This document shows, piece by piece, positions 6,998 through 16,199 of a stretch of 64,000 nucleotides of DNA. Origin of the DNA: Streptomyces acidiscabies. Its GTDB lineage: Bacteria > Actinomycetota > Actinomycetes > Streptomycetales > Streptomycetaceae. Positions within the stretch are counted from its first letter, which is position 1. The number at the start of each line of letters is the position of its first letter. The notes beneath the pieces are model-generated. The model had not been told where the DNA came from and did no database searches. It saw only the letters and a program-made list of their open reading frames with translations. A program made the translations under genes and the position numbers. Location: NCBI RefSeq assembly GCF_020010905.1, contig NZ_JAGJBY010000001.1, positions 5,476,001 through 5,540,000 of the forward strand, written 5' to 3'.

Positions 6998-9313
6998 CTA
7001 CTCCAGCGGCTTCTCATCGCGGAAGCGACGCAGCACGTTGCCTGTGATCTTGGCGATGTTGTTGTCGTACCCGTTGTGGGACAGCGACCCGGTCCAGGCG
7101 ATGGATCCGACCGAGAAGAATCCGCCGCCGCCCTCCAGCGGGCAGTAGACCATGTCCGAGCGGACCGCCGGCTGCTCGGTTCCGCCCATTCCGGGGAGCA
7201 TCTCGAAGATCTCCTCGGTCACGAGCAGGTAGTTGTCGGAGAAGGGGCCGGAGGTGGCCAGGACCAGGGTTCCGGGCGGCGAGCCGAGCGCCGGGTTCCA
7301 GCAGTCGATCTCCGCGCCGGCCGCGCCGCCGCCGATGATGCCGAAGTCGCCCAGGAGCTCGTTCTCCCCGACGCCTTCGAAGATGAAGGCCGCCCGTGGA
7401 TCCTGACTGTCCGCAAGGCGCTCGTAGTAGGTGCAGCGGTCGAAGCCCTGAGCCGCCATCCCGACCCCTACCAGACGCTGTGGGGCCTTGCCCTTGTTGC
7501 GCCACAGGCCGCTGGCCTCGCCGGAGGTGGTGTGGCGGCGTTCGGCGTAGGGGGACTGGTGGGGGCGGGTGCCGCCGTCGGCCCGGCGCAGCTCCAGCAG
7601 GTGGGGGGCGTCGGGGTCGTAGGAGACGGTCGCGAAGAACCCGTTGCCGCCCAGGTACATCAGCCGGCCGCCGTTCGCGGTGAACTCCTCGAGGGCGTCG
7701 AGCTCGCGCCGTGTGACGTATTCGGGGTGGCTTCCGGTGATCACGACGCGGTAGTCGCGCAGCAGGTCGTGGCCTTCCCGGTCAAGGTCCTCGTCGGTGA
7801 GGGCGTCGAACTCGCACTCCGCGGTCTCCAGCCAGTGCACGAGGGACAGGTCGGCGGGCAGGCCCCAGGGGCCTTCGCTCATGAACGAGGCCCGGTACCG
7901 CGGCTGCAGGCTGATCAGCGGGCGGCGGACACTGCCGAACACCACTCCTGACCCGTCATTGTGGATTTCGTACAGAGAGCGGCCGAACTCGGGGTGATCC
8001 TGTAGGACCAGATCTTCCTTGTGGACGATGGGCGTGTGCCCGAGGAGCATCTCCATGCCGTCCGCCTCGAACGCGATCCGGTCGTTGGCGTACGCCAGGT
8101 AGGTGGCGGTGGGGAACAGGACGGCGACGTCCTTGCGCCGGCGGCCCGGTCCGACGAGGAAGGGCACGTGCTGCTCGATGCCCTCGGCCCGCAGCCGCAC
8201 CGCGTAGACGCCGCTGGTCAGGTCCTCGGGCACCTCGAAGGTGAACGCCGCGGGCCACTGGGCGTCGGCGATGTCGTCGTCGTGGAAGTGGATGGCGTCG
8301 AACTCGTCCGGCGCGAGCCGGAAGTCCTCCACGACACCTTGGAACGCGGGCCCGGTGACGCCCCGGACGGGCGCGTTGACACAGCGGCCGTGCAGCCTGT
8401 GCGGCCCCTCGTCGACCACGTCCCACAACAGCAGCCCGTCGGGGCGCTCGCTGCGGCCGAAGTGCCAGGCCGCCACCGGCTCGCACGCCTCGGAGGCGTC
8501 GTCGGTGGCGCGGTCGACGCGGATGCCGCCGATCTTCCCGTTGAACGCGGTTGCCGCGAGCAGCCGTTCACCGTCCTCGCGAGCCAGCGCACCGATACGG
8601 AACGGCATGGAGGAAGCCGTCCAGGCCGCCGAGGCGGTCGCGTTCGCCTGCTCGGGTACGGCGGCTGCGGCGGCCGGTGCCACCCGGTCCGCGCAGTGGT
8701 CCAGCGGGGTCTGCCGCAGGGCGATCGACCCCGCCGACCGTGGCAGTTCGACCTCCAGCCGGTACCACTGGTGGGCCGTCAGCTCCTGCTCCAGGGTGAG
8801 GGTCCGCCGCTGACCTCCCTCGCTCCATACGAAGGACGGCTTGCCGTCGTCGAGCAGCAGGGCCCAGCCGGTCATGGTCGCCGCGTCCCAGGTGCCCAGG
8901 ATCGCCTGGCGTTCGCCGGTGAAGCCGACCGAGCTCTGGCTGACCCGATAGGCGCCCAGACTCCCCGAGCGGTTGTCGCGCGGAAGGGTCGGGAAGACGG
9001 CGGCGCGGATGACCAGCGCGTCGGGGGTCGCCAGCAGACCGTTCGGGTCGGGGACTTCGACGTAGGAGCCGGGCCGGCAGGCGTAGTAATGCCCCGGGTA
9101 CCTCCCGTCGATGGCGGAGGGGACCTCGGTCTCCAGGAAGCCGGGCCCCGCCTGCCCGTCGTAGCCGTGTCGCAGGCGCACCAGGGCGGCGCCGTAGGTC
9201 GACGGGCCTTCACAGCTGATGTGGAACGACAGTTGTTCGCCGGGACGGGCGGAGAAGCGATCGGTGTAGCCGAAGACGTTCTGGGTCGTCGTGCGGCCGC
9301 TTGAGAGTGCCAT
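6998..9313 (-). CDS. dmfA2: N,N-dimethylformamidase large (beta) subunit homologue
   Basis: 771 residues, matching the usual size of the catalytic subunit of N,N-dimethylformamidase, which hydrolyses DMF to dimethylamine and formate at a mononuclear iron held by two tyrosines and a carboxylate. Start ATG 9313 follows AGGAGGG. The N-terminal half (to about residue 390) looks like beta-rich carbohydrate-binding/LamG-type domains; the C-terminal half is the large catalytic domain. Candidate metal/active-site residues by motif are Tyr405 and Tyr408 in TYLAYAND, Tyr448 in SLYEIHNDGSG, and His529/Glu531 in TGSHPEYV. The small-subunit gene ends 18 bp upstream in the same strand. Real substrate could be another small amide; DMFase-like proteins are found in organisms never exposed to DMF. 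Confidence 0.85.
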   Translation of the reverse strand: MALSSGRTTTQNVFGYTDRFSARPGEQLSFHISCEGPSTYGAALVRLRHGYDGQAGPGFLETEVPSAIDGRYPGHYYACRPGSYVEVPDPNGLLATPDALVIRAAVFPTLPRDNRSGSLGAYRVSQSSVGFTGERQAILGTWDAATMTGWALLLDDGKPSFVWSEGGQRRTLTLEQELTAHQWYRLEVELPRSAGSIALRQTPLDHCADRVAPAAAAAVPEQANATASAAWTASSMPFRIGALAREDGERLLAATAFNGKIGGIRVDRATDDASEACEPVAAWHFGRSERPDGLLLWDVVDEGPHRLHGRCVNAPVRGVTGPAFQGVVEDFRLAPDEFDAIHFHDDDIADAQWPAAFTFEVPEDLTSGVYAVRLRAEGIEQHVPFLVGPGRRRKDVAVLFPTATYLAYANDRIAFEADGMEMLLGHTPIVHKEDLVLQDHPEFGRSLYEIHNDGSGVVFGSVRRPLISLQPRYRASFMSEGPWGLPADLSLVHWLETAECEFDALTDEDLDREGHDLLRDYRVVITGSHPEYVTRRELDALEEFTANGGRLMYLGGNGFFATVSYDPDAPHLLELRRADGGTRPHQSPYAERRHTTSGEASGLWRNKGKAPQRLVGVGMAAQGFDRCTYYERLADSQDPRAAFIFEGVGENELLGDFGIIGGGAAGAEIDCWNPALGSPPGTLVLATSGPFSDNYLLVTEEIFEMLPGMGGTEQPAVRSDMVYCPLEGGGGFFSVGSIAWTGSLSHNGYDNNIAKITGNVLRRFRDEKPLE

Positions 9314-9331
9314 GACCCTCCTCGTTTCTTT

Positions 9332-9679
9332 CTAGTTCTGCTGCAGTGCCGCGGCACGCGCGGTGAAGATGCACCGCATGGCGTCTTCGTGGTCCTCGAA
9401 GGACTGCTGGGTCAGGAGCAGGTTGCCCGGCATACCCAGGACGATCTGCGCCACGCGCCAGGGGCCGTCGGGGCCTTCGGAGAAGATGATGTGCTTGCCC
9501 GAGACGGGCAGGCTGCGCAGCGCCCGCAGTACGCGTTGCGTGCGGTCGTCGTGTGGTCCCAGCGGAGCCGCTTCATGGGCAGCGGCGACCTCGTCGGTGC
9601 ACTCGTTGCGCAGGCGTTCTTCGCTGCGCAGACGGAACACTTCGAGCAGCTCGGCCGAGCGGTCCGCACTGGTGCGCAT
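9332..9679 (-). CDS. dmfA1: N,N-dimethylformamidase small (alpha) subunit homologue
   Basis: A 115-residue protein starting at ATG 9679 behind an AGGAGGTG ribosome site. Its size, its position immediately before the large-subunit gene and the sequence HIIFSEGPDGPWRVAQIVLG match the helical small subunit that wraps the catalytic chain in DMFase (A2B2 in Paracoccus). The LLTQQSFEDHEDAMRCIFTA stretch is predicted helical. There is no catalytic motif of its own, as expected for a structural subunit. It is the first amidase gene after the permease, with a 186-bp gap that may hold an internal promoter. Identity is supported mainly by pairing with the unmistakable large subunit. Confidence 0.8.
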   Translation of the reverse strand: MRTSADRSAELLEVFRLRSEERLRNECTDEVAAAHEAAPLGPHDDRTQRVLRALRSLPVSGKHIIFSEGPDGPWRVAQIVLGMPGNLLLTQQSFEDHEDAMRCIFTARAAALQQN

Positions 9680-9865
9680 CAGTTCACCTCCTGCTGCTGG
9701 AACACCGTTGCGGTGCGACGGGACAAGGACGATGGGCTCACGGGGGGCCTTTCTGGTGGTGAAGGGGCTCGCCGGCGCCGGGCCGCGCCTGTGGCTCGCG
9801 CCTCGGCGACGGTGACGCGCCGCGTACCGGTGCCGAGTGCTGCCCTGCGGTGAGCGGGAATGCGG

Positions 9866-11272
9866 TCAGGCGTCGGAGGCGCTGAGCGAACGGCCGGTGA
9901 GCTTGAAGTACGCCGCCACGCCGAGGCCGATGACGAGCCAGCACGAGCCGACGATCTTGGCGTTGGAGTCCGCGTTCCACAGCGCGACCAGGAGGAGCGC
10001 GGCGCCGAGGATCGGGGAGACCCAGTGGACGAAGTAGCGGCGGCTGCCGCCGCGGACGACGAAGTGGGTGAAGACGCTGACGTGGAGGAGGATGTAGGCG
10101 GTGATCGCGCCGAAGGTCACCAGGGTGGTCAGCAGTCCCGACTGCTCCACGCCGAGGATGCCGACTCCCACCGACAGGAGCGCGATGAAGATCATCGCGT
10201 TGAGGGGGACCTGGTGCCGGTCGTTGACCCGCGACAGGAACTTCGGCAGCTGCCCGTCGCGGGCCATGCTGAAGACCAGGCGGGCGGAGGTGGCGTTGGA
10301 GGCGATGGTGTTGGCGAAGATCGCGATCAGGGCGGCGGTCAGCAGGAGGACCGTCTTGAACCAGCCCGCCATGGCCGTGCCCACCACGTTGTAGAAGGCG
10401 TTGTTGACCGGGTCGCCGTCGGCGAATTTCGTCCCGCTCGGGACCAGGATGCCGGCCACGAAGACCTGCACGACGAACAGCGCGGTCACCTGGTAAAGGA
10501 CGATCATGGTGGCCTTGGAGACGGTTCTGCCGCCGCCCTCGGCCTCCTCGTTCAGTGTCGAGATCGCGTCGAAGCCGATGTAGCTGAGGGCGGCGACGGG
10601 GACCGCACCGAGGATCAGGGACCAGGAGCCGCCGTCGGCGGGGACGAACGGGTCGAGCGACAGATGGGCCTGGCCCTGGAGGATGAGCACGGCTGCCCAG
10701 ACCAGGAACACGGCCAGCACGACCAGCTGGATGTAGAGGAAGATCTTGTTCATCGTCGCGGTGACGCTGATGCCCATGATGTTGATCAGGGCGGTCGCGG
10801 CGACGAAGATCACCACCCAGATCCAGGCCGGCACCCAGGAGACGACTCCGGTCATCGCGCTGGCCGCGAAGACACACAGCAGTGCGGGCAGTAGTAGGTA
10901 GTCGAGCAGGATGGCCCACCCGGAGACGAATCCGAGGAAGCGGTTGCTGCCCATTCGCACGTAGCTGTAGACCGACCCGGCGACGGGGAACCGGACCGCC
11001 ATCTCCTTGTAGCTGATGGCACTGAACAGCATCGCGATCGCGGCCACCACGTAGACCGAGGCGACGGCGCCGGCGGACATGTTGTAGACGATGCCGAACA
11101 CGGCGACGGGGGCGAGCGGCACCATGTAGATCAGGCCGTAGATGACGACGTCGGCCAGGCTGAGCGTGCGGGCGAGCTCCTGCTCGTAACCGAGTTCGTG
11201 CAGCCGGTCGCGGTCGTCATCCGCGCCGCTGGGTCTTTCGGGCACTGTCTGCGGAGCTTCTGGAGCGTTCAA
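9866..11272 (-). CDS. APC-family amino acid/amine permease
   Basis: A 468-residue polytopic membrane protein with about 12 hydrophobic segments, typical of the APC superfamily. The TTG at 11272 is accepted because AGGAGG lies 7 nt upstream. The family signature GLIYMVPLAPVAVFGIVY in TM1 and SYIGFDAISTLNEEAEGGG in TM6, where APC proteins have a conserved substrate-binding break and an FDA(I/V)..L.EE motif, are both visible. It probably takes up an amino acid, polyamine or other amine by proton symport. Position directly before dmfA1A2 and after a LuxR regulator suggests import of the amide, or handling of its amine product. Cation-coupled uptake is known for the family; the cargo is inferred. 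Confidence 0.85.
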   Translation of the reverse strand: MNAPEAPQTVPERPSGADDDRDRLHELGYEQELARTLSLADVVIYGLIYMVPLAPVAVFGIVYNMSAGAVASVYVVAAIAMLFSAISYKEMAVRFPVAGSVYSYVRMGSNRFLGFVSGWAILLDYLLLPALLCVFAASAMTGVVSWVPAWIWVVIFVAATALINIMGISVTATMNKIFLYIQLVVLAVFLVWAAVLILQGQAHLSLDPFVPADGGSWSLILGAVPVAALSYIGFDAISTLNEEAEGGGRTVSKATMIVLYQVTALFVVQVFVAGILVPSGTKFADGDPVNNAFYNVVGTAMAGWFKTVLLLTAALIAIFANTIASNATSARLVFSMARDGQLPKFLSRVNDRHQVPLNAMIFIALLSVGVGILGVEQSGLLTTLVTFGAITAYILLHVSVFTHFVVRGGSRRYFVHWVSPILGAALLLVALWNADSNAKIVGSCWLVIGLGVAAYFKLTGRSLSASDA

Positions 11273-11466
11273 GGCCGGGCCTCCTGAGGATGAACGAGCC
11301 CCGGTCGGCTGTCGGCGCCATGAGCGGCGACAGCGGGGTAGGACGCGGGGATCGGCAACAGCCGGCTCAGCGGGTGGGGGCCGCCATCAGCGCGGGCTTC
11401 TCTTCACCTCGAATATGGCGCCGGGCCACCTTGCGGCTCAATACGCATTCCTACCGACAGCAGCGG

Positions 11467-12450
11467 TCAGTGGTCCAGGCTGAGAATCCCCTCGCGCAGC
11501 GCCGACGCCACCGCGCCGGCCCGCGACGGCTGCCCCATCTTGTGGAGGATCCGCTCCACGTGAGTGGTCACCGTGCGCAAGGAGACGTCTCGCTGCGACG
11601 CCAGCTGCTGGTTCGAGAACCCCGCCGCCATCCCGTTCAGGATGTCGTACTCGCGCGGCGAGAGGGAATGGGGCAGGCCCGCTGTCGGCAGCTCCTGCAC
11701 CAGTACGGCCGGCTCCGGCCGTCCCAGCGGATCGGCCACCTTCAGGACCTGCAGTGTGAGCCACCCTTCACTCGACGCCTGCAGCCCGGTGGCGGCGACC
11801 TGCGCCGAGGCCATGAAACGACGCAGAAAGCCGGTGAAGTCGGGCCGCGTGGGCGCGAGCGCCGGGGCGCACGACTCGACGGCCCAGGCACGGCCGGTGT
11901 GGTCGATCACGGTCGCGTTCGCTCCCGGCGGTATGGCGCACCCCGTGGTCTGCCGTCGAGCCACGTCGCACATCTGGGCCAGCGCGGGTGCCAGGGCCGT
12001 GAGGAGTTCGGCTGCGTCGTCGTGGAACGCGCCGCGCGCCGCCGCGGAGAAATGCAGCATGCCCGTGTACACACCGCTGTCCGAGAACAGGCAGGCGGTC
12101 ATGCCGTCTTCGAAGCCGGCAGGTCTCAGCACCTCTTGGTACATCGGGGACCGTCGGTAGTCGCCCGGCATGTCGTCGATCCGCATCGGCAGATGCCGCT
12201 CCCGGACCGGCCGGTTCTCGGCGCTCGCCGCATAGCGGTCACCCAGTGCGGCAACCGTTTCATCACCGTAGGCGACCGCGGCGAGTGCGCGGTGCTCGCG
12301 GGCCATCGGGTCCCAGAGCATGAGGGCGCCGGCGTCGTGATGGGTCACCGGCTCAAGCAGCCTCAGCACCATCATCGCGGCCTCGTGCCGGTCACCGGCT
12401 CCGGCCGCGTAGGCCGCCTCGACCAGGACCCGGGTGTGGGATGGCTCCAT
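11467..12450 (-). CDS. LuxR-family transcriptional regulator with GAF-like sensor
   Basis: 327 residues. The C-terminal 60 residues are a LuxR/NarL helix-turn-helix: LSPREYDILNGMAAGFSNQQ, then LASQRDVSLRTVTTHVERIL. The remaining N-terminal part (LRLLEPVTHHDAGALMLWD onward) resembles a GAF/LuxR-associated sensor domain, with no phosphoacceptor receiver motif. Start ATG 12450 follows GAGAGGGA. It lies 194 bp upstream of the permease on the same strand, at the head of the amide operon. Dimethylformamide genes of Paracoccus are also controlled by a LuxR-type activator, as I recall the literature, so a pathway-specific activator responding to the amide or its products is the likeliest role. Confidence 0.85.
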   Translation of the reverse strand: MEPSHTRVLVEAAYAAGAGDRHEAAMMVLRLLEPVTHHDAGALMLWDPMAREHRALAAVAYGDETVAALGDRYAASAENRPVRERHLPMRIDDMPGDYRRSPMYQEVLRPAGFEDGMTACLFSDSGVYTGMLHFSAAARGAFHDDAAELLTALAPALAQMCDVARRQTTGCAIPPGANATVIDHTGRAWAVESCAPALAPTRPDFTGFLRRFMASAQVAATGLQASSEGWLTLQVLKVADPLGRPEPAVLVQELPTAGLPHSLSPREYDILNGMAAGFSNQQLASQRDVSLRTVTTHVERILHKMGQPSRAGAVASALREGILSLDH

Positions 12451-12734
12451 CAGTGAATCCCTCTCGAAGCCGGACTACCCCACGCCACGATAGCAACGTC
12501 CTTCAAGGATCTGAGGGTGAGAGCTGCCGTTGCACATCGCGCTCACGGTAACCGCCTGGGAGGAGGAGTCGGCCGGTTCTGCTTCTGATCCCTTGGCTGC
12601 CGGGTTCACGGGATCCCAAGACACGGTCCGCAGCGCTGGGCCGGGAGCTGATGCCGGGCAAGGTCGAGCCGGTCCGAGGCCAGCTGCGCAAACTCGCGGA
12701 CCGGAGCCGGACGCTACCTGCCGCGCTGACCGGT

Positions 12735-13150
12735 GACGACGGCAGCGGACCGGCCGATTCCCGCCGTAACACGAGGGCTCGACGAGACCGTTCCAGGGCG
12801 CGGCGCCCGCGGTGTCGAAGCCAGGTGAGTGCCAGCCGGACATGACAGTGGCGGCGCGGGCGTCGTAGTACACATTGGACTCGGGCAGCCGGAAGTTGAC
12901 CTGCGTACCGCTGGTGCTGTTCGAGTAGCCCGGGTGGACGGTGTGCTTCCAGCCGGTGTCGCTGACCACCCGGGTGGCGTTCGAGCCGGCCTCGATGTCC
13001 GACTGCGCGAGAAGCCCTGCTTGCCGAAGTACCACACCAGCAGCGCCACTGTGTTGCCGCCGCTCTTCAGGTACGGGGCGAGGTCGATCTCGTCGTAGTA
13101 GGTGTCCACATTCGCATAACGTGTCACACGGGGAACGCCCAAAGGTTGTG
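12735..13150 (-). pseudogene. Glycoside hydrolase fragment, alpha-L-rhamnosidase-like
   Basis: Two frames on the minus strand carry coherent fragments: RVTRYANVDTYYDEIDLAPY and KSGGNTVALLVWYFGKQGF, then after a frame change LLAQSDIEAGSNATRVVSD, TGWKHTVHPGYSN and RLPESNVYYDARAATV. This is the jelly-roll segment found ahead of the catalytic barrel in secreted alpha-L-rhamnosidase-type enzymes. No catalytic domain, signal peptide or start is present. It is a dead fragment between the amide operon and the hydrolase gene. The family label is from memory of similar proteins and is only moderately certain; that it is broken is clear. Confidence 0.5.
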
Positions 13151-13187
13151 GCGAGAAGGCTCGAATCGTCAAGGCAGCCGCTCAGGT

Positions 13188-14057
13188 TCAGGGCTCGAGG
13201 AATTCGAGCGCCCGGGGTACGAAGTCCTCGTGGCACTGGAAGACACCCCCGTGCCCGGCGTCCGGGTAGAGGGGGACGAGTTCGCTGTCGGGCAGGCGGG
13301 CGGCCAGGTCGAGTGTGTTGTGGCTGGGCACCATCCGGTCGTTCTCGCCGTTCGCCACCAGGACCGGTTGGCCGATGACCGACAGGTCGGACGGTGCCTG
13401 GCGGCCCCACCGTTTGACGGCCTTCAACTGGGCGCGGAAGGACGGCAGCGCGATGTCCTTGTCACGGTCGTGCGTGCGCTCCTTCAGCCGTTCCAGGAGG
13501 GCCCGTCCGGCCTGCCGGCCGCCTGCGGTGTCGGTGAAGAAGAGGGAGAGCTTGGGGTCCTGACGGGTCAGGGCGCCCTTGAGTGCGGCCTGGACGGCGA
13601 GTGCCGGGACCTTGTCGATGCCGGGGCCCCCGGCGGGGCCGGTACCGGCGAGGATGACCTTGCGGACGAGGTGCGGCTCCTGTGTCGCGATGACCTGTGC
13701 GATGAAGCCGCCCATCGACAGGCCGAACAGATCGACCTGGTCGAACCCGAGAGCCCGGATGAAGAGTACGGCGTCGCGGGCCATCGCCTCGATCGTGTCG
13801 GGTGTGACACCGCTCGATGCGCCCACCCCGCGGTTGTCGAAGGTGATGACCCGACGCCGTGCGGCGAGTCCGTCGACGACGCGCGGGTCCCAGTTGTCCA
13901 GCACCCCGGCCAGGTGCATCAGGAGGATGAGCGGTACGCCGTCCTCGGGGCCGAGTTCCCGGTAGACGAAGTCTTCGCCGCGAACGGACACGGAGCGGGT
14001 CGCCGCGTTGCTGTACGACGACGCCGAAGGAGAGGGGGAGTTGCGCGGGGTGTTCAT
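13188..14057 (-). CDS. Alpha/beta-fold hydrolase
   Basis: 289-residue hydrolase with a complete triad: Ser114 in the elbow GLSMGGF, Asp240 in NGENDRMVP and His269 in DAGHGGVF. VITFDNRGVGASSG is typical of the family. ATG 14057 is preceded by AAGGA at 7 nt. It is divided from the TetR gene at 14192 by a promoter region that contains the GCATTAC/GTAATGC palindrome; both genes read on the minus strand, with TetR upstream. Two close relatives occur in the window: a shortened copy at 18421 and a more distant one at 15242. The substrate is probably an ester or a C-C bond; sequence alone cannot decide. Confidence 0.87.
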   Translation of the reverse strand: MNTPRNSPSPSASSYSNAATRSVSVRGEDFVYRELGPEDGVPLILLMHLAGVLDNWDPRVVDGLAARRRVITFDNRGVGASSGVTPDTIEAMARDAVLFIRALGFDQVDLFGLSMGGFIAQVIATQEPHLVRKVILAGTGPAGGPGIDKVPALAVQAALKGALTRQDPKLSLFFTDTAGGRQAGRALLERLKERTHDRDKDIALPSFRAQLKAVKRWGRQAPSDLSVIGQPVLVANGENDRMVPSHNTLDLAARLPDSELVPLYPDAGHGGVFQCHEDFVPRALEFLEP

Positions 14058-14099
14058 GTCCAGGTCCTTCAGTAGCGGGTTTCAGGACGCTTAGCAATT

Positions 14100-14117
14100 G
14101 CATTACGAATGTAATGC
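14100..14117. promoter_or_regulatory. Palindromic operator upstream of hydrolase
   Basis: GCATTAC and GTAATGC (7-bp perfect arms) flank GAAT, 43 bp upstream of the hydrolase ATG; TTAGCA/TGCTAA form an outer symmetric pair. It is a likely site for the TetR protein encoded at 14192. The core ATTACG recurs at three other loci (16118, 19806, 39297). Confidence 0.7.
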
Positions 14118-14191
14118 TAAGTGGTCGGTCGGTGGGTCGCAAGTGGGGCTGTTCCGGGATGTTTCGGCCGTGGGGGAGAGTGACGTGCGGC

Positions 14192-14803
14192 TCAGGTGTG
14201 ACGGGTGACCTGCGGTGAGTTCGGCGCTTCGATGCCCAGCAGTGCGAGGGCATTGTGGATGCCCTGCTCCAGGAGTTCATCGGCGAGCTGCCGGTCGGCC
14301 AGGGCCCGGGAGAGTTGCAGCGTCCCGGCCATCATGGCGTAGGCGCTGAGCGTCTTGGTGCGGACCGAGAGCGGATCCTCGGGTGCCAGGCGCGCGGCAA
14401 TGCCGTCGGCGACAACCAGCACCCCGTCGGTGTATGCCTGCCGGGTCGGGTCCGCGCAGCGCCGGATCTCGTCCAGCAGGGCGGCGGAGGGGCAGCCGTC
14501 GTCGGGGCTGTCGCGATGCTGAGGGGAGAGGTACCACCGCACGATCTGCTCAAGGCCTGCGCGGCCCGGTGCCGCCTGCTCGACGATGCTCGCGTTCTGT
14601 GCCTGCAACTGGTCGGCCAGCGCGGTGGCCACGAGTTCGTCCTTCGATGTGAAGTGGGTGTAGAAGGCGCCGTTGGTCAGTCCGGCGTCCTTCATGAGGG
14701 TGGAGATGCCCGAGCCGTCGATGCCGTCCCGCTTGAACCGGCGTCCGGCTGCCTCGATGATCCGCTGCCTGGTCGCGTGCTTGTGCTCTTTCCTGTACCG
14801 CAT
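14192..14803 (-). CDS. TetR-family transcriptional regulator
   Basis: 203 residues; ATG 14803 has GGAGA at good distance. The N-terminal helix-turn-helix reads RQRIIEAAGRRFKRDGIDGS then GISTLMKDAGLTNGAFYTHF, followed by a ligand domain containing DDGCPSAALLDEIRR. Two other genes in the window encode clear paralogues: 19175 (full length) and 38906 (truncated), each near an alpha/beta hydrolase. The protein probably represses the neighbouring hydrolase through the GCATTAC palindrome. The family is certain; the ligand is unknown. Confidence 0.88.
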   Translation of the reverse strand: MRYRKEHKHATRQRIIEAAGRRFKRDGIDGSGISTLMKDAGLTNGAFYTHFTSKDELVATALADQLQAQNASIVEQAAPGRAGLEQIVRWYLSPQHRDSPDDGCPSAALLDEIRRCADPTRQAYTDGVLVVADGIAARLAPEDPLSVRTKTLSAYAMMAGTLQLSRALADRQLADELLEQGIHNALALLGIEAPNSPQVTRHT

Positions 14804-15241
14804 CACACTCTCCGTAATTCAATGACTTCGAGACGCCGGCACCCGCCCGGCCGCGTGGTGCTGGTCCGTGTCGCTCCCGTGCCGGGGTGTCCCGTCCTGC
14901 GTAGACGGTCAAGGTGGCGGCGACGCGGCTGGGGCGTGTCCCTTGGTGCGGTGCAGGCGATCAATCGTCGGCCGTGTTGGTGGCGTCGAGGAGTGCAGGG
15001 CGCTTTCGCCGGGCTCGGTGGGGTGGATCCGGGCCGTGCTGCCTTCGGGCGGGCAGGGGAGGGGGGCAGGAAATGAAGCCGTACGGAATCGACCTGTTGC
15101 TTCGCATCCTCCGGCCCGCCAGGGGCATGCGGTCTCCGCGTCGACCGCGGGCCGACTGCTGAAACCGGACGGCTGTGGCGGCTCGCCAGTCGGAATGACG
15201 AACCGCCACGGTCCACAGGAGTGGCGCATGCGCCATCGACG
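14804..15241. other. Non-coding stretch with a dispersed repeat
   Basis: I see no supportable gene in these 440 bases. The only notable item is a 38-bp segment at 14933-14970 that recurs imperfectly at 16799-16835. Open frames here have no recognisable motif or ribosome site. Confidence 0.5.
14933..14970 (+). repeat. Dispersed repeat, copy 1
   Basis: Begins GGCGTGTCCCTTGGTGCGG and continues through GTGCAGGCGATCAATCGTCG. The segment at 16799-16835 matches it over most of its length. It may be the end of a lost insertion sequence; no adjacent transposase was recognised. Confidence 0.5.
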
Positions 15242-16084
15242 CTACTCGTCGAGGAACTGAACAGCGTGCTTCAGGAATCGCTCGGGGTACTGGAACTGCG
15301 ATGCGTGCCCGGCGTCGGGGTAGATGATCAGCTGGGCGTTGGGAATGTTCTGGGCGAGGTGCCAGGAGTGGATCGTCGGGATCATCACGTCGTCCACGCC
15401 GTTGAGAACCAGCGTCGGCTGGGTGATCGCGTTGAGGTAGACGAAGGGCGTCTCGCCCGGCCGCAGCGGCGAGTAGGCCATGACCGCTTCCACCTGCGCC
15501 ATCATGAATTCGGGCGAGCTCGGCGGATCCTGGCCGGCCCGCTGGTGACGCCGCTCCCAGAAGGCCTTGCCCGCCTCCTGCGCCGCCTCCGAACGTCCGA
15601 AGAACAGGTAGAGGAAGTCCTCCAGGGTCGGGACCGGATGCGTCGCGACCTCTGTGAACGCCTTGGGGTCGGCGGCCACCTCTCCGCCGCGCACACCGGT
15701 GCCGATCAGGAGAAGCTTGCGTACCAGCTCGGGATGGCGCAGCGCGACCTCCTGAGTCTGGATGCCGCCGATCGAGAAGCCGAGCAGGTCGACCTGCTCC
15801 AGGCCCAGCGCCCGGATGACCGCGGCGATGTCGTCGGCCATGTCCTCGATCCGATTGCGTGGCGTGCCGGACGACGAGGCGAGGCCGCGGCCGTTGAACA
15901 GGATGACCTCACGCCCCTCGGCGAGACCGTCGGTGATCAGCGGATCCCAGTGGTCGAGGCCCCCACGAAAGTGCTGGACGAAGAAGAGCGGGACACCGGA
16001 GGGCTTCCCCCAGCGCCGGTAGGCGAACCGGTCTCCGCCGACCTCGATGTACTGAGTCGGTGCGGTCTCATGCGTGTCACTCAT
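15242..16084 (-). CDS. Alpha/beta-fold hydrolase
   Basis: 280 residues with Ser104 in the nucleophile elbow LLGFSIGGI, Asp in NGVDDVMIP and His260 in YPDAGHASQ. The start ATG 16084 is chosen for the AAAGG 8 nt upstream; ATG 16090 is nearly on top of that site. The fold and the LFNGRGLASSSG loop resemble the hydrolase at 13188, but overall similarity looks lower, so it is a more distant relative. A candidate regulator site carrying the ATTACG core lies 34 bp upstream, and a TetR C-terminal remnant is divergent on the other strand, suggesting the original TetR partner has decayed. Substrate unknown. Confidence 0.87.
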   Translation of the reverse strand: MSDTHETAPTQYIEVGGDRFAYRRWGKPSGVPLFFVQHFRGGLDHWDPLITDGLAEGREVILFNGRGLASSSGTPRNRIEDMADDIAAVIRALGLEQVDLLGFSIGGIQTQEVALRHPELVRKLLLIGTGVRGGEVAADPKAFTEVATHPVPTLEDFLYLFFGRSEAAQEAGKAFWERRHQRAGQDPPSSPEFMMAQVEAVMAYSPLRPGETPFVYLNAITQPTLVLNGVDDVMIPTIHSWHLAQNIPNAQLIIYPDAGHASQFQYPERFLKHAVQFLDE

Positions 16085-16117
16085 GGCCATGCCTTTCTGT
16101 AGTCGGCGAACTTTAGA

Positions 16118-16131
16118 ATGATGGTCGTAAT
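16118..16131. promoter_or_regulatory. ATTACG-type regulator half-site
   Basis: On the minus strand this reads ATTACGACCATCAT, matching the core ATTACG seen in the palindrome at 14100 and at 19806 and 39297. It is placed just upstream of the hydrolase at 15242. Symmetry is poor, so binding is an inference from recurrence. Confidence 0.45.
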
Positions 16132-16199
16132 TTAAAAAGTCAACTGCTTGGATGTTGATCGACATCTGTGTGCGGTGGGCGGTCGAGCGTCGACAGGAG

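Noticed and set aside
5382..7148. Long plus-strand open frame of 588 codons opposite the aldehyde dehydrogenase
   Set aside because: It mirrors the real minus-strand gene; composition is Asp/Gly/Val/His-rich as expected for an antisense frame and it has no motif.
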